From the NCBI GenBank assembly GCA_019828595.1, contig JAHQRK010000012.1, forward strand, positions 1,488,001-1,552,000: DNA of 64,000 nt, written 5' to 3'. Origin of the DNA: Aphanomyces cochlioides (Eukaryota; Oomycota; Saprolegniomycetes; Saprolegniales; Verrucalvaceae). Shown here one piece after another: positions 20,700 through 31,784 of this stretch. The notes below the pieces were generated by a model that worked only from the letters and a program-made list of their open reading frames with translations, searched no databases and was not told the origin of the DNA. Position numbers and translations under genes: made by a program. Every line of letters begins with the position of its first letter. Positions within the stretch are counted from its first letter, which is position 1.

Positions 20700-22255
20700 C
20701 AGTCTGATGCGAAACATTAAGACACCCCTCTCAAATTACATTTTCTCAATCAATTTTTAAGATATACAATTCTTCAAAGGACCAATTTATTTGTTTTCAC
20801 ATGACGAGTACAAAAAGCTCATTTCCTTACAAATTGGAAGTCTAACACAAGAGATTTCTAAAAAAATACTATTCACTGGCTGTGCGAAAGGTTAAGACAT
20901 GTAAGAAAAATCTGTCATATTTCATCATTTTCGACGCTGCACGCGACCAGGCAGATCTCATTTGGTGTTTGCATCGCTCCCCCGTGGCCCGAGAATTGTT
21001 AATGGGACGTGCTATCCAATTGACACCATTCGAGCAAGGCAAAATTGATGTCTGCATCGAGTTTGGAATGAGTGTCAAGCAGACTGCAAAGTTCCTCGGA
21101 AGGAGTCGTACAGTCGTTTCAAACTATCTCAAGTCTCCTGAAAACTACGGCAAGCGATTTGGTGGTGGCCGTCCCTCAAAACTGTCCGAAGGAGACTTGC
21201 GTCTCATGTTCTTCTCCATAAATCGCGACCCTGTGTCGGCGGCTCAACTCAAGAATGACTTGAAACTTCCTGTGGATCGTTCAACAATATCTCGTCAATT
21301 AAACTCGTCAAAAAAGTTCAAGTACACTAAAATGAACAAGGCCCCAAAGCTGACGACTCAACACAAGGAACGTCGATTGCAGTGGTGTGAAGAGAAGGTT
21401 GATTTTGGAATGGCATGCTGGTCGAAAATTGTCTTTTCCGATGAAAAGAAATGGAATTTGGATGGCCCCGACGGCCTTAAATCTTATTGGCATTGCCTTG
21501 GCCGTGAAAAAAAGTCGTTTTTCAGCCGTCAAAATGGCGGAGGATCGGTGATGGTGTGGGGTGCCATTTGGGCCGACGGAAAATCCACTTTGGCCTTCCT
21601 TGAAGGCAAGCAAAATGCGGAGGCTTACTGCCATACGCTAGAAAAGTTTCTTATTCCTGCTGGACGTCGACACTTTGACAGTGATTACATTTTCCAGCAA
21701 GATAATGCTCCCATTCATACGGCTCGTTTGACTATGGAATTTTTACGCGAGAAAGGAATAGCTCTATTGGACTGGCCTGCCCTGCTCCTGATTTAAATCC
21801 TATAGAGAATGTGTGGGGATATCTAGCCCAGCGTGTGTACAAGAATGGAAAACAATACGCGTCCCAGCTCGAGCTCAAGCAAGCCATTTTGAAGGAGTGG
21901 GAGGCGCTAGACAAGCCATACTTATTTTCGCTTATTTCGAGCATGAAGAAACGCTGTATTGATGTTATCAAAGCGAATGGGTCGACAGTTTCGTATTAAT
22001 GATAATACAACTCGTTTTCATCTGCACATCGATCACTATCCTCGAATTCATCGGTATGTCTTATCCTTTCGCACAGTCTCGGAGGATGTGTCATATGTAT
22101 AACTCAATCCCTGTGACTAATATCTCGGAGGAGGCTACATGATAGTCCTTATAATTGCTTAGACTAAGGCCCTTTGTCTTTGTTTGGCTTCATCTCTAAT
22201 GGTCATTCAGATATCGCACGAACTGTTAGGTGTCTTAACGTTTCGCATCAGACTG
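20700..22255. mobile_element. Complete Tc1/mariner element with TIRs and TA duplication
   Basis: Inverted terminal repeats of 27 bp at 20700-20726 and 22229-22255 differ at one position and begin CAGTCTGATGCGAAAC. Each is flanked by TA (20698-20699 and 22256-22257), the target duplication characteristic of Tc1/mariner insertion. The element is 1,556 bp, a normal size for the superfamily, and contains one transposase gene in plus orientation. Confidence 0.92.
21002..21999 (+). pseudogene. Tc1-type DDE transposase with one frameshift
   Basis: Start ATG at 21002 (MGRAIQLTPFEQGKID). Domains: paired-like HTH (SVKQTAKFLGRSRTVVSNYL), AT-hook-like GRPSK linker, then the catalytic domain: KIVFSDEKKWNLDGPDG with the first Asp and DYIFQQDNAPIHTA with the second Asp. 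The frame stops at 21794-21796, but PDLNPIENVWGYLAQRVY, carrying the catalytic Glu, continues one frame over to TAA at 21997-21999. The break lies in the run CCTGCCCTGCTCCTG near 21780. One single-base indel just before the third catalytic residue is the only visible lesion. About 332 aa when both frames are counted, the usual Tc1 length. Confidence 0.88.
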
Positions 22256-22461
22256 TATATATCCGTAGAAGCATGAATGCTGTAGACATGAACGAAATAT
22301 TCGTCGACCACACCCTAAAGCGCTTTACAGCTTTACTGTAAATACCGGAAAGCATCTCGTGATACGCATTACAAGTTTTATAGCGTTTACAATACAGTAG
22401 ACCTAACTCTCACACACCTTGCCATACCACAAACATTCTGCGAAACTCTATAGAAGGCTCA

Positions 22462-22473
22462 TTATCCGGATAA
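22462..22473. repeat. Perfect TTATCCGGATAA palindrome
   Basis: Second perfect copy of the 12-bp palindrome found at 7526-7537, here between the Tc1 element and the next transposase relic. Confidence 0.6.
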
Positions 22474-22560
22474 AAGTAAACCTTCGAAGCCCTTTCAGAT
22501 TTTATATCTTTCACTTGTGCATTTTTACGTTTCCCAAAGAAACGACAGAACAAGACGTTT

Positions 22561-23757
22561 GTGAGGAGCATGGTCTACGCGAGCCTAGTCTATGTTCACG
22601 AAGGAGCAGACAATTTCTTTCATAATGTAGTTGTTTCCGATTTTGCACTGAAAAACTTCATTTCAATGTCAGCAACCATTTTGAGAGAAGCGGCAGCAAG
22701 TGGTATGGCCCACCTCAGCTCCCAGCGTCGTATTCGAGCCGAAGAACACGCTCGATACGAGAATGTGACTTCCTGACGACTATGATGACGAAGTCGACTC
22801 GCCAAGCCCATTGTATGACCAATTTCTTCAAGTCGACCACACACTCGGCATACACGAACTCACTAACTTTTCGTCTTTGGAGTTTGAGACTGTTTGGTCA
22901 TCTATCGCGGTTGAAACAACAGCCGTGTAGAGCCGCCATCGTGGGCCAAGATGCTGATACACTGCAAAAGATGTCTTTTTCATGATATTGTCCGTGTTGA
23001 AGAATGGTGGCGGATGGCATCCATATGCACTTGTCTTCAACATCAAAGCACAAACCTTCCAACGAATGATTTCCAAAGTCATATCACTTGTGTCGACGAT
23101 ACTCTACGATACTTGGGTGGCCGGTGTTGCCGTAAACTATCCAATGGAACGGATGGTTTCATCTGGTTCATCGTTTGACAACTACCCATGCACTCGTTAT
23201 GCCACCGACGTGACATTTCAGCAAACAAATGCTCCAATCCGTAATCCTGATACTTACTACAGTCAAAAGTACCACCTCCATGGCTTGAAGGTTGAAGTGT
23301 CTATTCTTCCAACTGGTCAAGCATTCAATTTTACCGACGCGCACCCTGGCACAGAAGCAGACATCACTATCTTCCGAAAAAAAACATAGATTTCCACCGC
23401 ACCGAGCTACGCAAAAAAGCTGGAGTGCAAGAATGAATCCAAGATGCTGGCCCACTGAGAGAAGAATTTGAAGACTCGTGGGCTGCACTGGTCGACAAGG
23501 GCTACGTGGGTCTTGCACACACAGTCGGTGCTACACATCCGATGAAAAAGCCACCCCGCCGTGTGTTTACCCCGACCGAAGAACTGATGAACAGACAAAT
23601 AACGAGCGACCGCATCATTGTGGAAAACTTCTTCGGGCGGCATTGCACACTCTGGGTCATTATGGCTGACAAGTTTCGGTGGAATCGGGATATGCACGAC
23701 CCCATCTTTAAAACTTGTGTTGTACTCACTAACGCACACAGCATCCTTAACGTGTAG
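22561..23757 (+). pseudogene. DDE_4-like transposase relic
   Basis: Pieces in several frames. The central piece (22982-23389) has YATDVTFQQTNAPIRNPD, the first-Asp region, then YYSQKYHLHGLKVEVSILPTG and HPGTEADITIF with the second Asp. After a TAG the sequence continues (WAALVDKGYVGLAHTVG; then from 23506 RRVFTPTEELMNRQ, TSDRIIVENFFGRHC with the catalytic Glu, and a C-terminal ALTNAHS-like helix). The N-terminal part is interrupted by stops at about 22775 and 22930. This is an oomycete PIF/Harbinger-related DDE family, inactive. Confidence 0.62.
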
Positions 23758-23760
23758 AAG

Positions 23761-24614
23761 ATGGAGAAGGGCGAAAGTCTAACATTTGTATGGGATTGCC
23801 AACGACATGAGCACGAGAGCTCGTGCGTCTCGCAAGCGATATCGAGAAATGAGTCAAATTTGCACGAAGTTCTCCATGCGCTCCCTTCCTGGTGAGAGCG
23901 GTCTAGGGTTCGATGATGATGATATCCGTGCAATGATCGGCTGAGTCAAATTTGGATTTTGTTTAATTAGGACATATATATCCAGAAGATATACTCATTT
24001 AGGCTGGGTTTTTTGATGACTTGGACCTAGGTCCAAGGCATCGCTTGATTTCTCCCTAAATGCACGCAATGGGCGAAATTTCTCGATTGGGGTTTTACTT
24101 GCCAGAACAAGAAACTGTGTAATGAATGGGTGGTTTTACTGTGGAAGATGTGGTTTCTTGAGAAAACTGAGTTTTCAAGGAAGTCTGACATTCTGAACTT
24201 GAGGTGGAGTGTGCCTCTATTAATTATACTACGTAGTAATGGGTAGATAGAAGTAAAATAAAAAACAGACTACAATGGTTTGGCAAATTATGCTCAGTCC
24301 GATACGGATAAGTTAACCACCCACTTTCAACGATGTCAACAATTTGGAGGGAAACGTATCGACTGCACCTCAGATGGCGGCGGAACCAGTGTTATGTTGC
24401 AAACTCATCCATATCTGTGTCTGTGGATTATCCTCCATCATTTTATCAAATATATGGAAACTCTCAGATTTAATCGTGGATTCCATGAAATTCGACGATT
24501 TCATGGATTCCATATCTTCCCAAGTCATCCGGTTAAACGCCTCTCTAAAGAGGCACGTCCGGTTATTTTAATATAGCGACGTTTGAATGTATCTGCTCGT
24601 CAGTCCCATTTACG
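23761..24614. other. Noncoding stretch with an 18-bp palindrome
   Basis: No supported gene; a 98-codon frame at 24280-24576 has no recognisable content. A perfect 18-bp palindrome CTTGGACCTAGGTCCAAG lies at 24020-24037. Confidence 0.5.
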
Positions 24615-25295
24615 ATGAGTTGGTGGAGCGACCAAGACGACTTGGTGCTACTCACTCAAGTGAACAACGACAGACCCTTCCTCTCCAAAACAGGCGTCAT
24701 GAAAGCCTGGGATGATGTGGCCGGCAAGCTCGCACAAGTTCCCGACTTTGAACGTACAGACTTGGACGGCAAAAAGCTGGCAAACACGTTTGCAAATCTC
24801 CTTGCAAAACACAAAGATTTTCAAGCAACATCGAAATATCAATCGGGAATTGAAGAGGAGCTTACGCCAAAAATCGTTCTCCTCGACGAGCTCTTAGAGC
24901 TTCATGAGGACGCCCAGACTCAAAAGGCAAAGAAACAAAAATCTCAACTAGATGAAAAGTCAAAAAAGCAAGATACAGCTCATCATATTCGAGAAATAGC
25001 CAAACAAAGACTTGGAAGTAGATTGCGGGACAATGAGTCTACTCTAAGTGATACTGCCACTCCACAAAAATGAAACTACATTTCCGATATCCACGAAAAG
25101 GAAATCAAACTCGACGAAGAAAAACTTGCTTTCAAAAAGCTCAAATTGGAAAAAGACTCACTTGAGCGAGAAAAAGAAAGAGAGGAGCGTGCAAAAGATC
25201 GAGAAGAACGACGTCTTGATCGTGAACTTGAGCAAAAGAGATCAATCGATATGATGCATATCAAGCAGATTCTGGTAGAAAAGATTAATCGCTAA
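24615..25295 (+). pseudogene. SANT/Myb-like Harbinger accessory ORF with premature stop
   Basis: ATG at 24615. The first 152 codons read as the trihelix-like module of Harbinger accessory proteins (WWSDQDDLVLLTQVN, GVMKAWDDVAGKL, DLDGKKLANTFANLLAKHK), followed by a charged coiled coil. A TGA at 25071-25073 interrupts the frame, which then continues unchanged to TAA at 25293-25295 (KEIKLDEEKLAFKKLKLEKD and a heptad-rich tail). Only one nonsense codon is visible. The 3' part is duplicated, more degraded, at 25.8-26.0 kb. Confidence 0.65.
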
Positions 25296-26420
25296 ACTTC
25301 ATACAGTATTAACATCTGAGTTGCTTACTTATAGTGTTCCTGCAAGCAAGAAGGAGTTAACAAAAAGAGAGTTTTTATGCTTGCTAACATTGTTGCATCA
25401 ATAGAAACATTGCTGCACTGACCACCGTGCCAACGTTTTGCAACATAATATTTTGGTGGTCTTTGTAAGTGATAAACGTCCATAAGGACTTCATGAGGCA
25501 TTACGGCGACTTAACATATTGGCACGTCTCAACACCGTTGTTTTTAAGCCTAAATGTCCTGACAATACCTAGTCCAATATGCCATAAGCCGGATCAAAAT
25601 AAGTTAGATACCCGCTGATGCCATCTTTGTTTTCATTACCTCAATTTATAGACCAGATCTTAGAACTTCAGAAAGTTGCCCACACAAACAAGAGAGAGAC
25701 AAAACTCTCAATTAGTTAAAAAGTCCAAAAAAGGAAAGACACCTTGAAGCCAAGCAAAGACATCGGATGAGATTGCAAAACAACGAGTCATTCTATGCGA
25801 TGCTGCAACTCAACAATAACGCAATGATATTTGCGATATCCATGAAAAGGAAATCGAAATCGACGGAGAAAACCTTGTCTTCAAAAGACTCAAATTAGGA
25901 AAGGATTCAATGAACCAACAAAACGAAATAGAAGAGCGTGCAAAAGATGGACAAGGAGGACGTCTTCATCAATAAATTGAGCAAAAGAGATCGTTGGATA
26001 TAATGCATATCATGCAAATTCTGTTAATGAAGTTTAATCCCTTAAATTCATACATTAATGACATCTGAGTTATTAAGTTGCAGATATTCCTGCAAGCCAA
26101 AGTATGAGCTGATCTGGTTGCCGCCATAGTAGCAGCAATCGCAATTCGTTAGAAACATTGCTAGGCTGACCACCTTGCCAACATTTTGCAACATGATTTT
26201 TGTTGGTCCTAGTACGTAATAAATGTCCATAATGATTTCATACGGCCAAACGACCACTCGACGGACTGGCGCACTGAGCTCATTTCTTGATTAAATGCAC
26301 GCTCAAGCGATGTCGTGTTTGGACCTTTGTAACCAGAAAACACCTAGTCCAACACGCATAAGCTGGATCACCATAAATTCAATATCCGCTGAAATCACTT
26401 TTGTTTTCATCCAGAAAATT
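25021..26420. repeat. Two diverged direct copies of a Harbinger 3' segment
   Basis: Sequence from about 25021 to 25640 (coiled-coil tail of the accessory ORF plus decayed minus-strand transposase C-terminus) recurs in the same orientation from about 25776 to 26420, with many substitutions and small indels. Shared landmarks: CCACGAAAAGGAAATC versus CCATGAAAAGGAAATC, GGAGCGTGCAAAAGAT versus AGAGCGTGCAAAAGAT, ACATCTGAGTT in both. It implies two insertions side by side or a segmental tandem duplication. Confidence 0.7.
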
Positions 26421-26690
26421 GCACAACTTACTTTCCCGAAGGAGCTTCGTGTCGTGTCGGGATCCTTCCAAGGGCCCCCCAAAGTGTAGACAGAGACCGT
26501 CAGGTGCAGTGACGGCTTGAAAATTTAAACAGTGGTGTCTCTTGTGACCACTATAAACATGTCTTTGCATGTCAGGATAGACATAGTTCCCTCGTGGCTG
26601 TGTTATTCGGCATGTAGCAATTTTTGCAAACGTGACGGACGGCAATGCCATTTTGGATTGTCGCTTCGACGTGATTGGGATTAAGAAGCT
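26379..26690 (-). pseudogene. PIF/Harbinger transposase, central-C-terminal fragment
   Basis: Minus frame with TFAKIATCRITQPRGN, YSGHKRHHCLNFQAVTAPDG and HFGGPLEGSRHDTKLLRES, the central part of DDE_Tnp_4 including the second catalytic Asp region. The rest is decayed. It stands head-to-head with the next fragment. Confidence 0.65.
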
Positions 26691-26705
26691 TGGATTTCGT
26701 TTGGC

Positions 26706-27374
26706 TTGCCTGCTGTTATTGTGATCGAGTATCGCTGTCGAGCACATCGAGATGTAGCCATTTGCATTCTCCTTGGTCGAATGGCGTTTCCTACTCGCTT
26801 TAATGACATGACTAAGAATTTTGGACGGTCCAGAGCCGCCTTGTGCGAGATAATTCTGCATATACTTGATGAAATATATGAGCTATCGTGCGAACTGCTA
26901 TTCTTCAACCTTAAACTTGTTCGACGAAACATGAATCGATATTGCCAAGCAATTTCCATCAAACGAATACCCATGACAAATATCTTTGGATTTATAGATA
27001 GTACGAAAGTAGCAACAAGTCGGATTTCTTCAACCGGCAATGACCAAAATTTACAGCGACAAATCTACAGTGGGCACAAGAGGCAACATTGCTTGAGCTA
27101 TCAAACAATTTCCGCCCCTGATGGAATTTGTATCCGCTATATTTTTGTGAGTTTTCGTGACAAGGCAATTTGCGCAACCTCTAAAAATATATCGATTTGT
27201 TGCGTAGTGATATCAGGAATCAAATCCAATCTCGATCGAAGTAGGATGAGCAGGCTTTTGCGCATACACATGAATCGAAGGCGCCTCGAGCTATGGTTTG
27301 ACAAAAGGGGTAGGAATTGGAGCCGAGAGCACACGATAACTTGGTTTGAAAAAGAAGTTAACAATAACTTGTAG
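26706..27374 (+). pseudogene. PIF/Harbinger transposase fragment, plus orientation
   Basis: A second, different Harbinger copy: DVAICILLGRMAFPTRFNDM, FGRSRAALCEIILHIL, MTNIFGFIDSTKVATSRISS with the first Asp, YSGHKRQHCLSYQTISAPDG. After about 27150 the similarity fades. Compared with the fragment at 26379-26690 it is a diverged relative in opposite orientation, so two elements inserted head-to-head. Confidence 0.65.
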
Positions 27375-27461
27375 AATTTTATAAGCGATTAAAATCAATA
27401 CTTGTTTCAGATCACAAAGCCTGGAGATGGGTGTATGTAATGGCGTTGAAAATGTATACTA

Positions 27462-29062
27462 TTGTAAAATACCAAATAGACCGGCTCGACCGATTAGTGC
27501 GGCTCCCCAAGTGCCACTACCTCTATGAATTAATAATTTGTAAATACGTATATTCTTATGGATATAAAATTTGGAACAATCATTCATCGTCAATTGTCAA
27601 GAGATTATCAAGAGCGTCAGCGATCGGATCGATCTCATCCATGGTCAAATCGACTGCAAACGTGCTTGTCTGCAGCTCAATGGATATTGATCTAAACAAC
27701 GCACCCAAAGATTCGTGCTTCGATAGACCAAGTTCGGAAAAGTCGCCGGTCACGCAACGTACAAAGCTTTTCTTCACAGTGTCCACGGTAACAGCGCTCC
27801 AAGCATTTTTCACCCAACTCCCATAGATATCGTGGCTTGGTGGGCGTATACGCTCGCCCTTTGTCCGACTGAAAGGGTCATTCATTTTCCAAGCGTCAAT
27901 TTCTTCAGACAATCGAAACTTGACCGTACGAAACCACGAGACATCGGCCGGTTGTAGGTGTGGCGTCAAGCCACCAGGAATAACAGCGTAGTATATTCAC
28001 TTTGCATGCAAATAGTCTTTCACATACTTGCTTGTGTGGCTTCTTGCACTGTCAAAGACAAGCATGAGAGGGCGGGGATGGTACCTGAACTCGAACTCCA
28101 GGTACTCTACAAAAGCGTTAGAGTTCATCCACGCGTTGTGTACTGGAAGAATCGTAAGCCCATCTTGTTCGCAAATAGCATCAGGTACGTTCGCTCCAGG
28201 CTTCACCCGAAGGCAGGGTTTCTTCTTTCTTCCTGCAGCATTGGCACAGAGGACAGCAGTGACCCGCATCTTCTCCAAGCCGAACGACTTCACTGGAACG
28301 TCATTGGCGCCTCGAATATCTATGGTTGCTTGGTTCGTGTGATCCAAGAAGATCGCTGTTTCATCCATATTATAGATCGATTCGAGGGGAATGCCGTGGG
28401 TTTGGATGAGGTGATTGACAGTGCTATAGAATAACAAAGCTCTTTCAACGATCTGGTCATCCGTGAGCTGGGGTTTTCTTGTCGGTTGTCTCAGGACGAA
28501 GTCGTGCCTGTCCAGGAACCTGTTCAGCCAGCCCGTGGTACATTCAAGCGAGTCGATTGCGAGCTCTTCACACAATTTCCTCGCCCAAAGAAGGATCATA
28601 CTCCTTGTTACACGTATTTTGTGTGAGCGCTCGTAAAGGCCTCGCTCGAACATGATTTTGTCGTGTTCAATTGATTGCAAGGGGCGTCCGCCGCCAGACA
28701 ACCGCTTGGCTTGACGATTTTCAATGAAGAGCTTGCGCAAGGCTTCCTCTTGTTTTCGCCAGTCTTGAATGGTCGATCTTGACGTCTTGAACTTCCTTGC
28801 AGCTTGATGATTGTTGGATTTCTTCGCAAAGTCTATCGCTTCCAGCTTTGTCTTCACGTCATAGCTTCGCTTGCACTTTCCCATTTTTCTTTAATGTCGA
28901 AATGAGTGGCAGAGACTTCTTAACGTCATTATCTTATACCCTTGAAACATTATGATTCGTGAAGTTCAAGAATATGAAGTTATAGAGGTAAACCATTTAA
29001 TGCGGCCCCCCGAGGGGCCGGTCTGCGTAATCCGGTATGCCAGTCTATTCGGTATTTTACAA
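27462..29062. mobile_element. Complete pogo-like element with TIRs and TA duplication
   Basis: The ends 27462-27485 and (inverted) 29039-29062 match over about 24 bp with two differences, starting TTGTAAAATACC; each is flanked by TA (27460-27461, 29063-29064). The 1.6-kb element holds a single pogo/Tigger-type transposase on the minus strand. Size, TA duplication and the CENP-B-like transposase all fit the pogo family. Confidence 0.88.
27580..28884 (-). pseudogene. Pogo/Tigger transposase with single in-frame TGA
   Basis: Start ATG at 28884. Domains in order: CENP-B-type HTH (RSYDVKTKLEAIDFAKK, AARKFKTSRSTIQDWRK), a second HTH (RVTRSMILLWARKLC; TTGWLNRFLDRHDFVLRQPT), then DDE_1 catalytic core with IYNMDETAIF (first Asp) and LMLVFDSARSHTS (second Asp). 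A TGA at 27994-27996, right after DYLHAK, interrupts; the same frame continues to 27580 with LTPHLQPADVSWFRTVKFRL (third Asp) and an acidic C-terminus. No frameshift is present, so one nonsense codon in about 435 codons is the only lesion seen. Confidence 0.85.
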
Positions 29063-29064
29063 TA

Positions 29065-29916
29065 TTAAAATGCGTACGTTTGCAGAAATTAATAATGGAA
29101 ACAACGACGTCCAGTTTGTTCGATAGGTTTCCGAGCATCGTTCATGGAGATTGTCTCTCGACCTCATTGTTCCACGTCATGCAGCCTGAGGTGGAAAATC
29201 GTAACCCCTAGAATATGCCAAAACACAGAGTTCACAACATTTACTGTTAAACCAAGTATGTTGATATTAAAATATCAACATCCCAAATGCATCTTCTTCA
29301 CCCATATTGCAAGATAAATTTGATCCAGCACCCACAACATCCAAGCCATGGCATGCTCTTTGTGATATGTCAACTGGGATTGGATGCTCGATCATGTGTC
29401 ACGAGATATTCTACCTGACACGCCTCTGACCACAAAGCTCTTGAAATTACTACTGCTTCGTGGATTCCTTTCGTATGAACTCTGGAAGGGGAAAAGAAAC
29501 AAAGATTTGTCAAGAGCATTATAGAGCCCTCTCTGCATTCAATTGATCACTGAAGCAAGGCTCATGAATCAGCTAAAGTCGCTTCAACTTGAAATTTCAT
29601 CTCCCAGTCTTTGATATTCCCACTGAAAAAGGAATCACCCAATGTGTGACAAACGTTCTGTAACAGCCTCTACAGCTCCAGCTCGCATAAACCTTGCCAG
29701 GAATGCGATTCAATGGTCTGGATCGATTCTGCTCAGTTTCAACGTGCTCCAACTGCACCTTATCCAAACTCGGAGTGTCCCATGTCTTGTAAAGAAACAC
29801 CGCACTCGGATACGAATTTAGACAGATAAACATCAATTTATAAAGGTTTATCCGGACAATGACTCGTCGTAACAATTGTATCCGGTCGTGAAGTTGACCA
29901 AATTCCGAATTGAACG
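29065..29916. other. No supported gene
   Basis: Intergenic stretch between the pogo element and the sphingosine kinase gene. Short frames only; a variant of the CCGGAT motif (TTTATCCGGACA) lies at about 29846-29857, close to the start of the kinase gene. Confidence 0.5.
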
Positions 29917-31655
29917 ATGGAAGCCAGCTTGACCTCCTCCCACTTCACGCTTTCGCACCGCCCGGCTGTCGTCACGGCTCTGCTGGAAGGCCTCAAGATT
30001 GACGTGCCAACGAAGCCTAATCTCGGTGTACTGCTGCGGTGGGAAGATGTCTTGGGCGCGAACAATACACGAAGCCTTCGAGTTCTCGCAGTTGAAGACG
30101 GCATTCCATTAGTGATCCATACGCTCGAGAAAGCCCGAAATGGAAAACGCAAGGTTGGTAGCATTGTTCTTGAAGTGAGTCAGTCCGTGCATCAAAACAA
30201 CATCGACGACTGGATCAAAATCATCACATATTTTGCGGATCCATTGCGCCCGGCTTTGACTGAGCTCCCAACTCTCGACACCATTACGGAGAATCAACCC
30301 AAGAAACGAGTGAGTCTCACTCAAAGAATATGGACTCACTGCTTGCATAGAACTTCATGGTAATCATCAATCCTGCCTCGGGTCGAGGTATTCAACGAGT
30401 TTCGAGCTCTTTAATAGTTCTGTCGTATTAGGTCAATCAGAGAAGTTGTTCAAGAAAGTCGAACCCTTCTTCGTGAATGCCAACATCGATGTGACCAAAA
30501 TCTTGACGCAACGCGCCGGTCATGCAACGGAGGTGGCCACAACCTTGGATCGATCCAAGTATGACGCTGTGGTTACTGTTGGCGGTGACGGAATCTGTTA
30601 CGAATGTACGATCATGCTGGCATGGTTTTGAAATGACCTCTTGCTCGTATCTAGTCATCCAAGGTTTGATGAAGCGTCCAGACTGGGCCAACGCGATCCA
30701 GACGCCGTTATCGGTGGATTACTTAAAAGACATTCAATCTCATGACGGAATAGGTTCTTCCTGCTGGCGGTGGCAATGGGCTTGCCAAGTCTGTAGCCGA
30801 CAATGCAGGCGAAGTCTTGACATTCGAAAACAGCGCGTATTTGGCTGTGAAAGGTCGTCCAAAGCCTCTTGACCTCGCGACTGTGCGTACGTATTTGCTT
30901 CATGAAGGAGAAGACGCGAATGACGGGTGGTTTAGGCAACAAGACAAGTGTGAGCTACATCTTTTTATCCCTTTCATGGGCTTTCATCGCTGAAATGGAC
31001 AAAGACTCTGAGAAGTATCGCTTCATGGGCGCTCAACGCTTCACGGTAGCAGCCGTGGCCAAGATTATGTCGGGAAAACATTGGTCTGGCACTTTTTCCT
31101 ATGTCGAGGCCCCGGAAGATGAACCGGTGCCGTCATATTGGGAATCCAAAGCCGCCTCCGCAGATACGACAGCGCCTCAGTTGTCGCTTCTTCCGGCGGC
31201 AGTCGATTCCCCCAAGCCTGAATCTTGGAAGTCAATCCAAGGCGATTTCTCCATGTTCTGGGCTCTCAACGTGGCCTGGCCTGCAGCAGATGCAAATTTC
31301 GCCCCTATGGCCAAACTCGACGATGGCCACATCCACATCGTGTACATTCCTGGCAAAGCGACCAAGGGTGAATTCTTCAATGTGCTTACGTCCATGGACA
31401 CAGGCAGCCACATTGAGAAACCTTGCGTTCGTGTCGTGAAAACCAGGTGAGCATTATATTTGCCGTTGGAAGGAACTGACAAACTGTCGGGCAGAGCGTT
31501 TGAACTTCAAGTGCCCGAGACAGATCTACTCATGGTTGATGGAGAGGCATATCAAGGAGGCTTTTGTCAGGTAAGAAACGCTGTCCACTTGTTAAGCTCA
31601 ACGTTGCCGCCAGGTCGAAGTCCACTGCGGCCTCATGCGCATTTTATCAACTTGA
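29917..31655 (+). CDS. Sphingosine kinase (DAG-kinase catalytic superfamily)
   Basis: Eight exons, join(29917..30309, 30351..30387, 30432..30605, 30655..30713, 30754..30886, 30936..31446, 31495..31570, 31614..31655), 474 aa; seven GT-AG introns of 40-49 nt restore every conserved block. It phosphorylates sphingoid bases to sphingosine-1-phosphate with ATP. Blocks: VIINPASGRG (C1, exon 2); VVTVGGDGICYE with the GGDG nucleotide-binding motif (C2); VLPAGGGNGLAKS (C3); YIFLSLSWAFIAEMD...SEKYRFMG (C4 region); and the C-terminal FELQVPETDLLMVDGEAY (C5). The N-terminal ~130 residues resemble the PH-like leader of plant and protist enzymes. Length agrees with the family (400-650 aa). Probably cytosolic, membrane-recruited. 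Confidence 0.9.
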
Positions 31656-31784
31656 GCTCTGGCGTGAAATTAATTTTTTATGTGAAATGTTGTTTTTCCA
31701 TATATAGTCGCGTGTATTTTTATAAAAATAACGTGAGAACTATCCAACCAATCGATACGACGCTGAGGGAATTCTTTTTTTGAC

